Shown here one piece after another: positions 40,325-48,760 of a stretch of 64,000 nt of DNA (position 1 is its first letter; each line of letters starts with the position of its first letter). The DNA is from Prauserella flavalba (GTDB taxonomy: Bacteria; Actinomycetota; Actinomycetes; Mycobacteriales; Pseudonocardiaceae). The stretch lies in the NCBI RefSeq assembly GCF_003202235.1, contig NZ_MASU01000019.1, positions 44,852 through 108,851 of the forward strand, in the 5' to 3' direction. The notes under the pieces were generated by a model. It was given only the letters and a program-made list of their open reading frames with translations. It ran no database searches and was not told the origin of the DNA. The position numbers and the translations under genes were made by a program.

Positions 40325-41925
40325 TGGCCTCGCCGTCGGTCACCCTCGGGCAACTGCTGGACCTCGGCCTGCTGCAACGCTACGAGGTGCTCGGTGGTGA
40401 GTCAGGCCTGCGGCGGCCCGTCCGCGTGGTCGTCGTCGGCTCCACCGTCCACGAGATCTCCGAGCTCGCTGCGGGCAGCGTCGTGGTGTTCGGACGTGAG
40501 CAGCTCGCCCTCGACGACCTCGCCATGGATCTCGCCATCCGGCGGGCAGGCAGCGCGGGACTGTCGGGCATCATCGCCGCCAGGACCTCCCGCCAGGTTC
40601 CGTTCGTCACCCGCCGGCTGGCGGACCGGTTCGCCCTGCCGCTCATCGGCGTCGACGACATCGGCCCGGCCGGCGTCGTGGCCGCCTTCGACCCGTACGT
40701 CCGCGCCCCGGAGATCGCGGGGCTGAGGGTGCTGGGCGACGCGGCCCGCCGATTCCAGCGCCCGCCCGCCAACGCGAACGCGCTCACCTCCTCGCTCGCG
40801 GCGACACTCGGAGAGCCCGTCGCGCTCGTCGACGCGGAGTCGCGGTTCGTCGCGGGCGATCCGGCGGTGCACGCACTGCTCGGGACGCACCCGGCCGCCG
40901 ACGAGCTGGGCGGCCCGCACCCGGTCGCCGTGACGGTTCGCGCGGGCGAAGCGGACATTCTCCTGCAACCGGTGCAGGTCGACCCCGCGGGGCTCGCGGT
41001 CTACTGGATCGCGGTGCGCCTGCCCGGATCGGCGGCGGGGGTGCTGCTCGAACCCGTCCGGCAGGCGGTGGCGATCGCGGCGCTGTCCTTCGCCGTGCAC
41101 GTGGCGGGCGACGCCGTGAGGTCGGAGCGGGAGAACCGGCGCCGGTCGCTGTTGCTCAACGAGATCCTCGAACAGCCCGGCGATCTGGGCCGCCGTACGG
41201 CCGAGCGGGCGAGCGCCCTCGGCTGGCGCCTTGCCGGCTGGCACACCGCCGTGCAGGTGCAGGTGTCGCACGCCCCCTCCTCGGTCCGGCTCTCCGCGCT
41301 CGGAACCGAACTGGAGGAACACCTGGCCGAGCATGGCCTGAGCGTGGCACTCGTGGAACGGGCCGAGGGCTGGGTGTTCTGGTCGACGACCGAGGCGGAG
41401 GCCGATGCCGGGGACCCGGGGCCGCTGACCAAGCGGGTCGCCGCGGCGCTCGCGGCGGCGGAGGCGGAGCATCCCGGGCTGCGGCTGTGCGCCGGGGTGG
41501 GTGGCGCGCACGCGGGCACGGCGGGCATCGGCCGGTCCGCGGACCAGGCACGGCAGGCCGTACTGCTCGCCCGCACGACCCGCCGCCCCGCCACCGTCGA
41601 GCACATCGACGCCGTGAGCACCAGGAGGCTGCTCGCGGGCTGGTACGGCTCGGCCCCGCTGCGTGGTGCCGCGGCCGACCTGCTCGCGCCGCTGCAGGAC
41701 GCCGATCCGTCCGGCGAGCTCGTGCGGACTCTGCGGTGCTACCTGGACTGCCAGTCCTCGGCCAAGGCCGCCGCGACCGTGCTCGGCGTCCATCGCAACA
41801 CCGTGATGCAGCGCATGGAACGGGTCGCGCAGCTGCTGCCCGCGGACCTCGACGAGCCCGACGACCGGCTGGCCGTGCACCTGGCGGCACGCGCCGTCGA
41901 CGTCCAGTGGGACGATCCCGCCTGA
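40324..41925 (+). CDS. PucR-family transcriptional regulator
   Basis: 533 residues from ATG 40324 (a GTG one codon upstream is equally possible). The N-terminal PucR domain reads SVTLGQLLDLGLLQRYEVLG then VSGSTVHEI-like sequence (VVGSTVHEISELAAGS). A GGDEF-like middle part follows. The C-terminal HTH is KAAATVLGVHRNTVMQRMER. PucR proteins activate purine and related nitrogen-heterocycle catabolism. It is translationally coupled to the HyuA-like gene, so it probably autoregulates the operon that starts at 33493. Confidence 0.9.
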   Translation: MASPSVTLGQLLDLGLLQRYEVLGGESGLRRPVRVVVVGSTVHEISELAAGSVVVFGREQLALDDLAMDLAIRRAGSAGLSGIIAARTSRQVPFVTRRLADRFALPLIGVDDIGPAGVVAAFDPYVRAPEIAGLRVLGDAARRFQRPPANANALTSSLAATLGEPVALVDAESRFVAGDPAVHALLGTHPAADELGGPHPVAVTVRAGEADILLQPVQVDPAGLAVYWIAVRLPGSAAGVLLEPVRQAVAIAALSFAVHVAGDAVRSERENRRRSLLLNEILEQPGDLGRRTAERASALGWRLAGWHTAVQVQVSHAPSSVRLSALGTELEEHLAEHGLSVALVERAEGWVFWSTTEAEADAGDPGPLTKRVAAALAAAEAEHPGLRLCAGVGGAHAGTAGIGRSADQARQAVLLARTTRRPATVEHIDAVSTRRLLAGWYGSAPLRGAAADLLAPLQDADPSGELVRTLRCYLDCQSSAKAAATVLGVHRNTVMQRMERVAQLLPADLDEPDDRLAVHLAARAVDVQWDDPA

Positions 41926-42005
41926 CGAGCCGCACAGCGCGGGCGCTCCGCTTTCGGCCACCGAGCACGATGACCCGGCCCCGGCGGGCCGGTTGACTCG
42001 CGGAC

Positions 42006-43034
42006 ATGAACGGAAAACACGGCGCCAACGCGCACATCACGGTGGGCTACAAGGCCTCGGCGGAGCAGTTCGGGCCGCGCGAGCTGGTCGAACTGGCCGT
42101 GCTGGCCGAACGGCAAGGGTTCGACTCGGTCATGGTCAGCGACCACTATCAGCCGTGGCGGCACCGGGGCGGGCACGCGCCGTTCTCGATGGCCTGGCTC
42201 GCCGCGGTGGGGGAGCGCACGGAGCGGATCCGGCTGGGCACCAGCGTGCTGACCGCGACCTTCCGCTACAACCCCGCGGTGGTGGCTCAGGCCTTCGGTA
42301 CCCTCGGCGCGCTGTACCCGGGGCGGGTCGTGCTGGGCCTCGGCACGGGCGAGGCGCTCAACGAGGTCGCGGTCGCGAAGCTCGAGTGGCCGGAGTTCCG
42401 GGAGCGGTTCGCCCGGCTCCGCGAGGCCGTCGAGCTGATCCGTCTGTTGTGGACAGAGGAGCGGGTGACCTTCGAAGGAGACTACTACCGGACGGAGAAC
42501 GCGACGGTCTACGACCGGCCGCCGCTGCCGGTCCCGGTCTACGTGGCGGCGGGTGGGCCGTTGGTGGCGAAGTACGCGGGGAGAGTGGCGGACGGTTTCA
42601 TCTGCACCAGCGGCAAGGGCATGGACCTCTACACGGAGAAGCTCCAGCCCGCGGTCGATTCCGGCGCCGGGCAGGCCGGCCGCAAGCCGGGCGACGTGGT
42701 GCGCTCGATCGAGATCAAGCTGTCCTACGACACCGATCCGAGGGCGGCCGCCGAGAACACGAGGTTCTGGGCTCCGTTGTCGTTGACCCCCGAGCAGAAG
42801 CACGGCATCTCCGACCCCGTCGACATGGAGAGGGTCGCCGACGAGCTGCCGATCGAGCAGATCGCCGGCCGGTGGATCGTCTCCACGGACCCGGACGAGG
42901 TCGCCGAGCGGGTCCGCCCCTATGTGGACGCCGGGTTCACGGACCTGGTGCTGCACGCGCCCGGCGGTGACCAGGCCCGGTTCCTCGAGCTGGCGGGGAA
43001 GGACCTGCTGCCCCGGCTGCGGGCCCTCGGCTGA
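42006..43034 (+). CDS. fgd: F420-dependent glucose-6-phosphate dehydrogenase
   Basis: Reduces coenzyme F420 with glucose 6-phosphate; the main F420H2 source in actinomycetes. 342 residues, with strong similarity to Mycobacterium Fgd1 through the chain: [56 protein letters not shown] and [17 protein letters not shown]. By alignment from memory, Asp46, His47 and Trp51 correspond to Asp39, His40 and Trp44 of Fgd1, and Glu116 in GTGEALNE to Glu109. The phosphate-contacting basic residues in TSGKG, EQKH and RWIV are kept. An F420 supply is therefore needed, consistent with fbiD at 23269. Confidence 0.93.
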   Translation: MNGKHGANAHITVGYKASAEQFGPRELVELAVLAERQGFDSVMVSDHYQPWRHRGGHAPFSMAWLAAVGERTERIRLGTSVLTATFRYNPAVVAQAFGTLGALYPGRVVLGLGTGEALNEVAVAKLEWPEFRERFARLREAVELIRLLWTEERVTFEGDYYRTENATVYDRPPLPVPVYVAAGGPLVAKYAGRVADGFICTSGKGMDLYTEKLQPAVDSGAGQAGRKPGDVVRSIEIKLSYDTDPRAAAENTRFWAPLSLTPEQKHGISDPVDMERVADELPIEQIAGRWIVSTDPDEVAERVRPYVDAGFTDLVLHAPGGDQARFLELAGKDLLPRLRALG

Positions 43035-43201
43035 GCCGCACCGGCCGTGCCACGACCTGTTACCGCACGGTTCACTCGGTGCTCATCGCACGGTCCCGCG
43101 GGCGTCACGGTGCTCTGAGCCCACTGACGGCACCGGGCGCGGTACCTACCCTTGCTCCATCGCGGTTTCCGGTCCCGTAGCAGGGAAGGTGAGGTGGCTC
43201 G

Positions 43202-44839
43202 ATGACGGTCGTGGACAACCTGGCGAGCGAACCGGCTGTCGCCGGAATTCCTCCGCTTCCCGCCGCGGGTGCGTCCGGGCCGGTGCGGTTGCGGCAGCTC
43301 ATCGGGGCCCGCCGTGGCTGGCTCATGGTGGTGGCACCGGCCACGGGAATCGACCGGCCGCTGGCAGGGGTCATGACCTGGGAAGCGGATCGGGCACCTG
43401 GCCGCCACCAGCTGCTGCTGGTGACCTCGCCCCACCCGACCGGCGACGAGCTCGCCGAGGTCCTGGCGGAGGCGGGCAGGGCCGAGGCCTGCGCGGTCGT
43501 GGTGCGCAGCGGCTGCCTTCCCGCGGAGCTCGATGTGGGCCTGGCGGCGGACCGGGCGGGGGTGCCGGTACTGGCCGTCGCCGGCCGGGTCGGCTGGGAG
43601 GAGGTCGCAGCGCTCGCCCGTTCCCTCGTGTCCGCCGCCCGGTTCGGAGTGCGGGGAGCGACACCCACCGCCGGTGGCCTGTACGAACTCGCCGAGGGCG
43701 CGGCGCTCGCGCTCGACGGCGCGGTCGTGCTCACCGACGCCTGCCTGCGCGTGCTCGCGTTCGCCTGCGGGGACACCGTGGACGATCTGACCAGCAGGAC
43801 GATCCTGGCCCGGCGCGCCCCTGAGCCGCTGCGGGAACAGCTTTTCGTCGACGGGTACAGGCGGAACGTCACGAGAATCGAGGTGGAGGGCGCCGGCTCC
43901 CGGCTCGTCGCTCCGATTCTGGTCGGTGACCTCGTCGCCGGTTACGTGGTGCTGGCGCCCGGCGCGGACACTCCCGATGGCGCGCCGCGCGTGCTCGGCG
44001 ACGTCGCGGCCGCTGCCGCCGCGTGGTTCCTCGACGAACAGGCCGGGCCCGACGACGAGGACATGGTCCGTGCCGAACTGCTGCGCGGGCTGCTGACCGG
44101 AACGGGCTCACTGGAGGCGCTGACCGAGCGACTCGGCCGGCCCGCTGCCGCGCACTGGTGTCTGATCAGCCTCAGCGCGCACGGCGAAGGGCAGACCAGG
44201 GGAGCCGGCGCGGCCCGCGGTGTCACCCCCGACATCGAACGGTTGCTGGCGCGCTGCGCGCGGATGCTGAACCCGAGCGCGGCCACGGCCGTCCTCGGCG
44301 CAGTGGCGTACGTGCTGGTCCCGCACTCGCCCGGTTCCGGCTCGTCGGTGTTCGCCGAGCGGTTGCGCCGGCGCGCCGCGACACCGGCCGGGGCGCCGCT
44401 GGTGGCCTGCTTCAGCCGGGCGGTGGCAACCGGTGACGAGGCCCGGGCCGAAGGCCGCCTGCTCAGGCAGGCCGTGGCGGTGCTGGCCGCGCGTCCGTCG
44501 GCGGCCACGGCCGACCTGGCGGGACTCCGTTCCCATGTGGTGATCGCCGAGCTGGCCGGCCTGGCCACCGAATACCCGGGGCTGCTCAACGGCGCGCTCG
44601 ACGTGCTGCGCCGCAACGAGTCGCCCCGCAACGCCGAGTACCTGGACACGCTGTTGAGCTGGTTCGACGCCGGCTGTGACGCCACCAGAGCGGCCGCTGC
44701 CTTGTGCGTGCACCGCAACACCTTCCGGTACCGGCTGCAGCGCATCGAGCAGCTCTGCGGGGTGGACCTCGACGACGCGGTGGAGCGGTTCACCCTCGAG
44801 TTACAGGTGCGGCTCCTCGTCCTGCGCGGAGGCTGGTGA
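43202..44839 (+). CDS. PucR/CdaR-type transcriptional regulator
   Basis: 545 residues from ATG 43202 after GTGAGGTGG. The N-terminal domain (PVRLRQLIGARRGWLMVVAP) is PucR-like. The middle has a sensory stretch (GYVVLAPGADTPDG). The C-terminal HTH is ATRAAAALCVHRNTFRYRLQ followed by RIEQLCGVDLDDA, the standard HTH_30. It is the second PucR protein in the window, oriented like the first. Its target is not obvious: fgd lies immediately upstream and the next gene is convergent. It may act on a distant operon. Confidence 0.9.
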   Translation: MTVVDNLASEPAVAGIPPLPAAGASGPVRLRQLIGARRGWLMVVAPATGIDRPLAGVMTWEADRAPGRHQLLLVTSPHPTGDELAEVLAEAGRAEACAVVVRSGCLPAELDVGLAADRAGVPVLAVAGRVGWEEVAALARSLVSAARFGVRGATPTAGGLYELAEGAALALDGAVVLTDACLRVLAFACGDTVDDLTSRTILARRAPEPLREQLFVDGYRRNVTRIEVEGAGSRLVAPILVGDLVAGYVVLAPGADTPDGAPRVLGDVAAAAAAWFLDEQAGPDDEDMVRAELLRGLLTGTGSLEALTERLGRPAAAHWCLISLSAHGEGQTRGAGAARGVTPDIERLLARCARMLNPSAATAVLGAVAYVLVPHSPGSGSSVFAERLRRRAATPAGAPLVACFSRAVATGDEARAEGRLLRQAVAVLAARPSAATADLAGLRSHVVIAELAGLATEYPGLLNGALDVLRRNESPRNAEYLDTLLSWFDAGCDATRAAAALCVHRNTFRYRLQRIEQLCGVDLDDAVERFTLELQVRLLVLRGGW

Positions 44840-44852
44840 GCCCGTCGTGCCC

Positions 44853-44905
44853 GCAGTGAAGGCCACCTTGCCTGCGTTCAACGCAGTGAAGGTGGCCTTC
44901 ACTGC
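44853..44905. repeat. Large perfect inverted repeat between convergent genes
   Basis: GCAGTGAAGGCCACCTT (44853-44869) is the exact reverse complement of AAGGTGGCCTTCACTGC (44889-44905), 17 bp each with a 19-base loop. The second half is itself preceded by GCAGTGAAGG, so alternative hairpins are possible. It lies between the PucR stop (44839) and the convergent oxidoreductase stop (44934). A bidirectional terminator or a dispersed actinomycete intergenic repeat both fit. Confidence 0.7.
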
Positions 44906-44933
44906 GGTCTGGCCCGCGGTCGTGCGCTGCGCG

Positions 44934-47780
44934 TCATTCGGTGTCCGGCCGGGTGGCTCGTTCGACGAGTTCGATGAGGTGCTCGTAGGTGTGACCGGTG
45001 GCGCGGGTCATGCCGAGCTCGCACGTCCGGTTGCAAGAGACGTGGGCGTCGTGACCGCCGGACTGTCCGGCGCCCTCCGCCAGTTCCGCCGCCTGCCGGG
45101 CGGTCGCCGACGCCGTGAGCTCGGGATGGAGCAGCCCTCGGTCGCCCGCGAAGCCGCAGCAGTTCCATTCGTCTGGTACGACGACGTTTCCGGCCACCGC
45201 GGCCGCGACGGAGCGCAGGTGAGTGTCGATGCCGAGCCTCGTCGCCGAGCACGTGGGGTGCAGCGCGACGGACCCGGCCTTGGCGGTGACGGTGAGGAGG
45301 GGCAGCAGCGTGGTCGCGGTGAACTCGACGGCGTCGACCACCTGGAGCCGCCGGTAGGGCTCGCCGGCGTTGGCGACCAGGTGGCGCAGCCCTTCGGTGC
45401 AGGACGCGGCATCGGACACCACGGGAAGCTCTCCCTGCCGGGACGCGTCCCAGAGCGCGGGGAGCACCTTGGCGGCCATCGTGTCGTAGCCGCGGGTGAG
45501 TCCCTTCGATTTCCAGGGGGTGCCGCAGCACAGTTGCGGCAGATCGTCCGGCGTGCCGAGGGCGAGCCCGGCGCGTTCGCACAGTCGCTGCAGAGCCTCG
45601 GCCGAGCCGAGCCCCGCGCTGCCGAACATCGTGCCGGTGCACGAGGAGAACAGGATGGCCGACGGTGATCGGTCCGGGTCACGCACGATGCGACGGCGCT
45701 GGCCACCTCCGGGCAGTTCGGGCGACCACAGCGGCACCGTGTCGGGCCCGGCGAGGGAACGGGCGGCGTGGTTGGCCTTGGTGACCAGGGGGAGAGGCAG
45801 GCGGGCGGCGGCGTCGAGGGCCCGGGCGGCCGTGCGGGTGCCGAGGTCCCAGTGGCGAGCCGCCGCGGCCCAGGCGCTGTCCGCGACTCGTCCGGTCTGC
45901 TCGGCGCGCAACCGCCTGACGAGGTCGCCGGTGTTGATCGTGACGGGGCACGTGGTCTGACACATCCCGTCCACGGCGCAGGTCTGTGTCGCGTCGTAGT
46001 CGTACTCGGCCACCAGCGCCTCGTACGTCTCCCGGTCGCCGTCGCGGCGGGCGCGCTCGATCTCGCGGCGCAGCACGATGCGCTGGCGCGGCGTGGTGGT
46101 CAGGTCACGGCTGGGGCAGACGGGTTCGCAGAACCCGCATTCGACACACCGGTCGACTTCGTCCTCCACGGGCGGTGCCGACTTCAGGGCCCGCAGGTGG
46201 GCGTCGGCGTCGTCGGAGAGCACGACACCCGGGTTGAGCAGCCCGCGCGGATCGCACAGGCGCTTGACCTCGCGCATCATCTCGTACAGCTCGTCGCCGT
46301 ACTGGCGGCGGACGAACGGCGCCATCATGCGTCCCGTCCCGTGCTCGGCCTTCAGCGAGCCACCCCGGCCGAGAACGAGGTCCACCATGTCGTCGGTGAA
46401 CCGCGCGAACCGGTCGAGCGGAACGCCGTCGCCGAGCCGCTCGGTCAGCATGAAGTGGATGTTGCCGTCCTTCGCGTGTCCGAAGATCACGCTGTCGCGG
46501 TAGTCGTGCCGGTCGAACAGTGCGGTCAGCGCCTCACACGTCGGCAGGAGTTCGGGGACCGGTACGACGATGTCCTCCAGCAGTGCGGTCGTCCCGGCGG
46601 GCCGCGCCTCGGCCACCATCGCGTAGAGCCCCTTGCGGACGTGCCAGTGCGCGGCGCGTTGCGCGGGATCGGCCGACAGCGCCGCCGGAACGATCGTCGG
46701 GATCAGCCCGAGCGTTCCCTGCGCGGCGTCCACGAGGCCGTCGGCTTCGGCCGCGGTATCGGCCTGGTATTCGACGAGGAGGGCCGCGTGCCGGTCGACC
46801 GCGAGGGCCTTGAGCGTCGCGTCGGCGCGGTCGGCGCGCTGGCCGACGCGCAGCGAGGTGGCGTCGAGCAGTTCGACGGTGGCCGGCCCGGTCGCCACGA
46901 GCTCGGGCAACGCGGCGGTGGCGGCCGCCAGGTCCTCGAACACGAGGAGTCCGGTGCGCGCGTGCCCGAGCAGGGGAACCGTGCGCAGGACGATCGACGA
47001 CACGAACGCGAGCGTGCCTTCGCTGCCGACCACCAGGTGGGCGAGGATGTCGCTCGCGCTGTCGTGGTCGAGAAACGAGTTCAGCCCGTAGCCCATCGTG
47101 TTCTTCATGGAGAACTGCCGCGCCACCCGGTCTCGGAGCACGGAGTCGCCGCGAAGCCGGTCCCGCAGCCGCAGCAGGCCGGCGTGCAGCTCCGGTTCCC
47201 GGGCCCGCAGCTGCTCGTCGGCGTCGGGCGCCCCCGTGTCCAGCTCCGTGCCGCTCGGTAGCACCAGCCGCAGGGATTCCAGGGTGGCGTAGCTGTTCGC
47301 CCAGGTGCCGCAGGCCATCCCGCTGGAGTTGTTGGCGACGACGCCGCCGACCGTGCAGGCCACTTCGCTGGCGGGATCGGGGCCCAGCTTGCGGCCCCAC
47401 CGGGCCAGTCGCGCGTTGACCTGGCGGACGGTCGCTCCGGGACCGACCCGGACGCGGGCACCGTCGTCGAGCACCTCGATGTCGCGGAAATGCCGCCGCG
47501 TATCGATCAGAACCCCGTCGGTGCCGGCCTGTCCGGACAGACTCGTCCCGCCGGAGCGGAAGGCCACGGGCACACCGGCTTCGCCGGCCGCGGTGAACAC
47601 GCGGCCCACTTCTCCGGCGGTCGACGCCATGACGACCGCGCGCGGTGTCAGGCGGAAATGTGACGCGTCGTGGGCGTAGGCGAGGCGGTCGGTCAACCGG
47701 TCGCGGACCGCGGTGTCGTCGCGTACCGCGCCGCGCAGCCACGCGAGCGACTCGGGCCCGCTCTCGGCGGCCGGGGTCAT
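44934..47780 (-). CDS. FAD-linked oxidase fused to Fe-S domains (D-2-hydroxyacid/D-lactate dehydrogenase type)
   Basis: 948 residues from ATG 47780. Order: an FAD-binding domain with VAFRSGGTSLSGQAG and VGPGATVRQVNARLARWG; a FAD-linked oxidase C domain with SVIFGHAKDGNIHF and KAEHGTGRMMAPFV; then [4Fe-4S] motifs CVECGFCEPVCPSRDL and CAVDGMCQTTCPV; then two CCG domains (CCGTPWKSKG, CCGFAGDRG). This is the YdiJ/Dld-type architecture that oxidises D-2-hydroxyacids to 2-oxo acids, passing electrons to the respiratory chain. It overlaps the IclR stop by ATGA, so both share a transcript from 48607. Substrate could be D-lactate, D-2-hydroxyglutarate or a pathway-specific hydroxyacid. Confidence 0.93.
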   Translation of the reverse strand: MTPAAESGPESLAWLRGAVRDDTAVRDRLTDRLAYAHDASHFRLTPRAVVMASTAGEVGRVFTAAGEAGVPVAFRSGGTSLSGQAGTDGVLIDTRRHFRDIEVLDDGARVRVGPGATVRQVNARLARWGRKLGPDPASEVACTVGGVVANNSSGMACGTWANSYATLESLRLVLPSGTELDTGAPDADEQLRAREPELHAGLLRLRDRLRGDSVLRDRVARQFSMKNTMGYGLNSFLDHDSASDILAHLVVGSEGTLAFVSSIVLRTVPLLGHARTGLLVFEDLAAATAALPELVATGPATVELLDATSLRVGQRADRADATLKALAVDRHAALLVEYQADTAAEADGLVDAAQGTLGLIPTIVPAALSADPAQRAAHWHVRKGLYAMVAEARPAGTTALLEDIVVPVPELLPTCEALTALFDRHDYRDSVIFGHAKDGNIHFMLTERLGDGVPLDRFARFTDDMVDLVLGRGGSLKAEHGTGRMMAPFVRRQYGDELYEMMREVKRLCDPRGLLNPGVVLSDDADAHLRALKSAPPVEDEVDRCVECGFCEPVCPSRDLTTTPRQRIVLRREIERARRDGDRETYEALVAEYDYDATQTCAVDGMCQTTCPVTINTGDLVRRLRAEQTGRVADSAWAAAARHWDLGTRTAARALDAAARLPLPLVTKANHAARSLAGPDTVPLWSPELPGGGQRRRIVRDPDRSPSAILFSSCTGTMFGSAGLGSAEALQRLCERAGLALGTPDDLPQLCCGTPWKSKGLTRGYDTMAAKVLPALWDASRQGELPVVSDAASCTEGLRHLVANAGEPYRRLQVVDAVEFTATTLLPLLTVTAKAGSVALHPTCSATRLGIDTHLRSVAAAVAGNVVVPDEWNCCGFAGDRGLLHPELTASATARQAAELAEGAGQSGGHDAHVSCNRTCELGMTRATGHTYEHLIELVERATRPDTE

Positions 47781-48607
47781 CGGCTCCTCTTTCGTCCGGC
47801 GAGGTGGTCGGTTTCCCGCCGTAGCAAGGACTCCAGCCATTTCTCCCGTTCGGCTTCCATCCGGGACGCGATGGTCGCGATGCCCAGGGCCACGACCGGC
47901 TGACCAGCACGAGCCGGCACCGCCATGCTGATGCCGACGGAGTCGTCGACGACCATCCCGCGGTTGATCGCGACGCCGCCGCGTGCCCGGGCGTCGGCGA
48001 CGAGCTCCAGGATCACCGAGGCGGACAGCGGCCGGTACCCCTGCTCGATCTCGGTTTCGTTGGCCTCGACGATCGCGGCGGCCTCGTCCGGTTCCATCGC
48101 GGCCAGGAACGCCAGGCCGGCGGCGCCGACTCCCAGCGGCAACCGGTCGCCGACCTGGAGCACGTGGCTGCGGATCGGCCACCGCCCCTCCTCCCGGTAG
48201 ACGCAGACATGGTGGTGCCTGCGGCGGATCGAGACGAAGGCGACGTCTTCCGAGACGGCCGCCAACCGGGTGGCGGCCGCGAGTGACTGCTGCTGGACGC
48301 CGTAGCGCGGTTCGGCGGCGACGCCCACGACGTAGGCCTCGGGGCCGATCCGGTAACGCCGGTCGGGACCTTGCTCGAGGTAGCCGGCTTGCAGCAGTTC
48401 GGAGAGCAACCGATGAGTCGTGGATTTGGCGAGGCCGGTCTCCTCGGCCACCGCGGCCACGGACAATCCGCCGCGTCGCTCCCAGGCTGCGATGAGCGAG
48501 AGCAGATCGAGTGCACGCCGCACGCTCTGCGATCCCTGCAGTGCCTCCGCGCCTGCCCGCCGACCTTGTCGTTCCATGTTATGGAACGAATTCTGCTGCA
48601 TTATCAC
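47777..48607 (-). CDS. IclR-family regulator
   Basis: 276-residue regulator. The N-terminal HTH is GLSVAAVAEETGLAKSTTHR then LLSELLQAGYL; the C-terminal ligand domain follows with VGDRLPLGVGAAGLAFLAAM. A TTGACA/TAGCTT promoter on the minus strand (48643-48638 and 48619-48614) predicts a start point at about 48607, exactly the GTG, so a leaderless start at 48607 is preferred; ATG 48601 and ATG 48577 (MERQGRRAG) are alternatives. It overlaps the FAD/Fe-S oxidoreductase gene and diverges from the amidohydrolase operon. Two GTTCCAT-type dyads nearby are its likely sites. Confidence 0.9.
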   Translation of the reverse strand: MIMQQNSFHNMERQGRRAGAEALQGSQSVRRALDLLSLIAAWERRGGLSVAAVAEETGLAKSTTHRLLSELLQAGYLEQGPDRRYRIGPEAYVVGVAAEPRYGVQQQSLAAATRLAAVSEDVAFVSIRRRHHHVCVYREEGRWPIRSHVLQVGDRLPLGVGAAGLAFLAAMEPDEAAAIVEANETEIEQGYRPLSASVILELVADARARGGVAINRGMVVDDSVGISMAVPARAGQPVVALGIATIASRMEAEREKWLESLLRRETDHLAGRKRSR

Positions 48608-48660
48608 AGGCGAAAGCTAAGAGTGGTGCCACGAGCTTGTCAAGCTCCACATTATGGAAC
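48571..48660. promoter_or_regulatory. Two IclR-type operators flanking the iclR promoter
   Basis: Dyad 1, GTTCCATGTTATGGAAC (48571-48587), is perfect around a 3-base centre. Dyad 2, GCTCCACATTATGGAAC (48644-48660), matches it in 14 of 17 positions. Between them, on the minus strand, lies TTGACA (48643-48638), an 18-base spacer and TAGCTT (48619-48614). Dyad 2 abuts the -35; dyad 1 is downstream of the start. This geometry suits looping repression, or activation of the divergent operon starting at 48761. Confidence 0.65.
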
Positions 48661-48760
48661 TACGAACTGGGCATTCGCGTCGGTTGATTGACGGGGTTTG
48701 GCCTGGCCTCGCACCGTCGGTGGCGCTGAGGAGCTGCTTCAACGACGAACGGAGAACTCC

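Noticed and set aside
44934..48182. 1082-residue version of the FAD/Fe-S oxidoreductase
   Set aside because: The extra N-terminus overlaps the IclR gene and has no domain; ATG 47780 has a strong ribosome site and starts just before the FAD domain.
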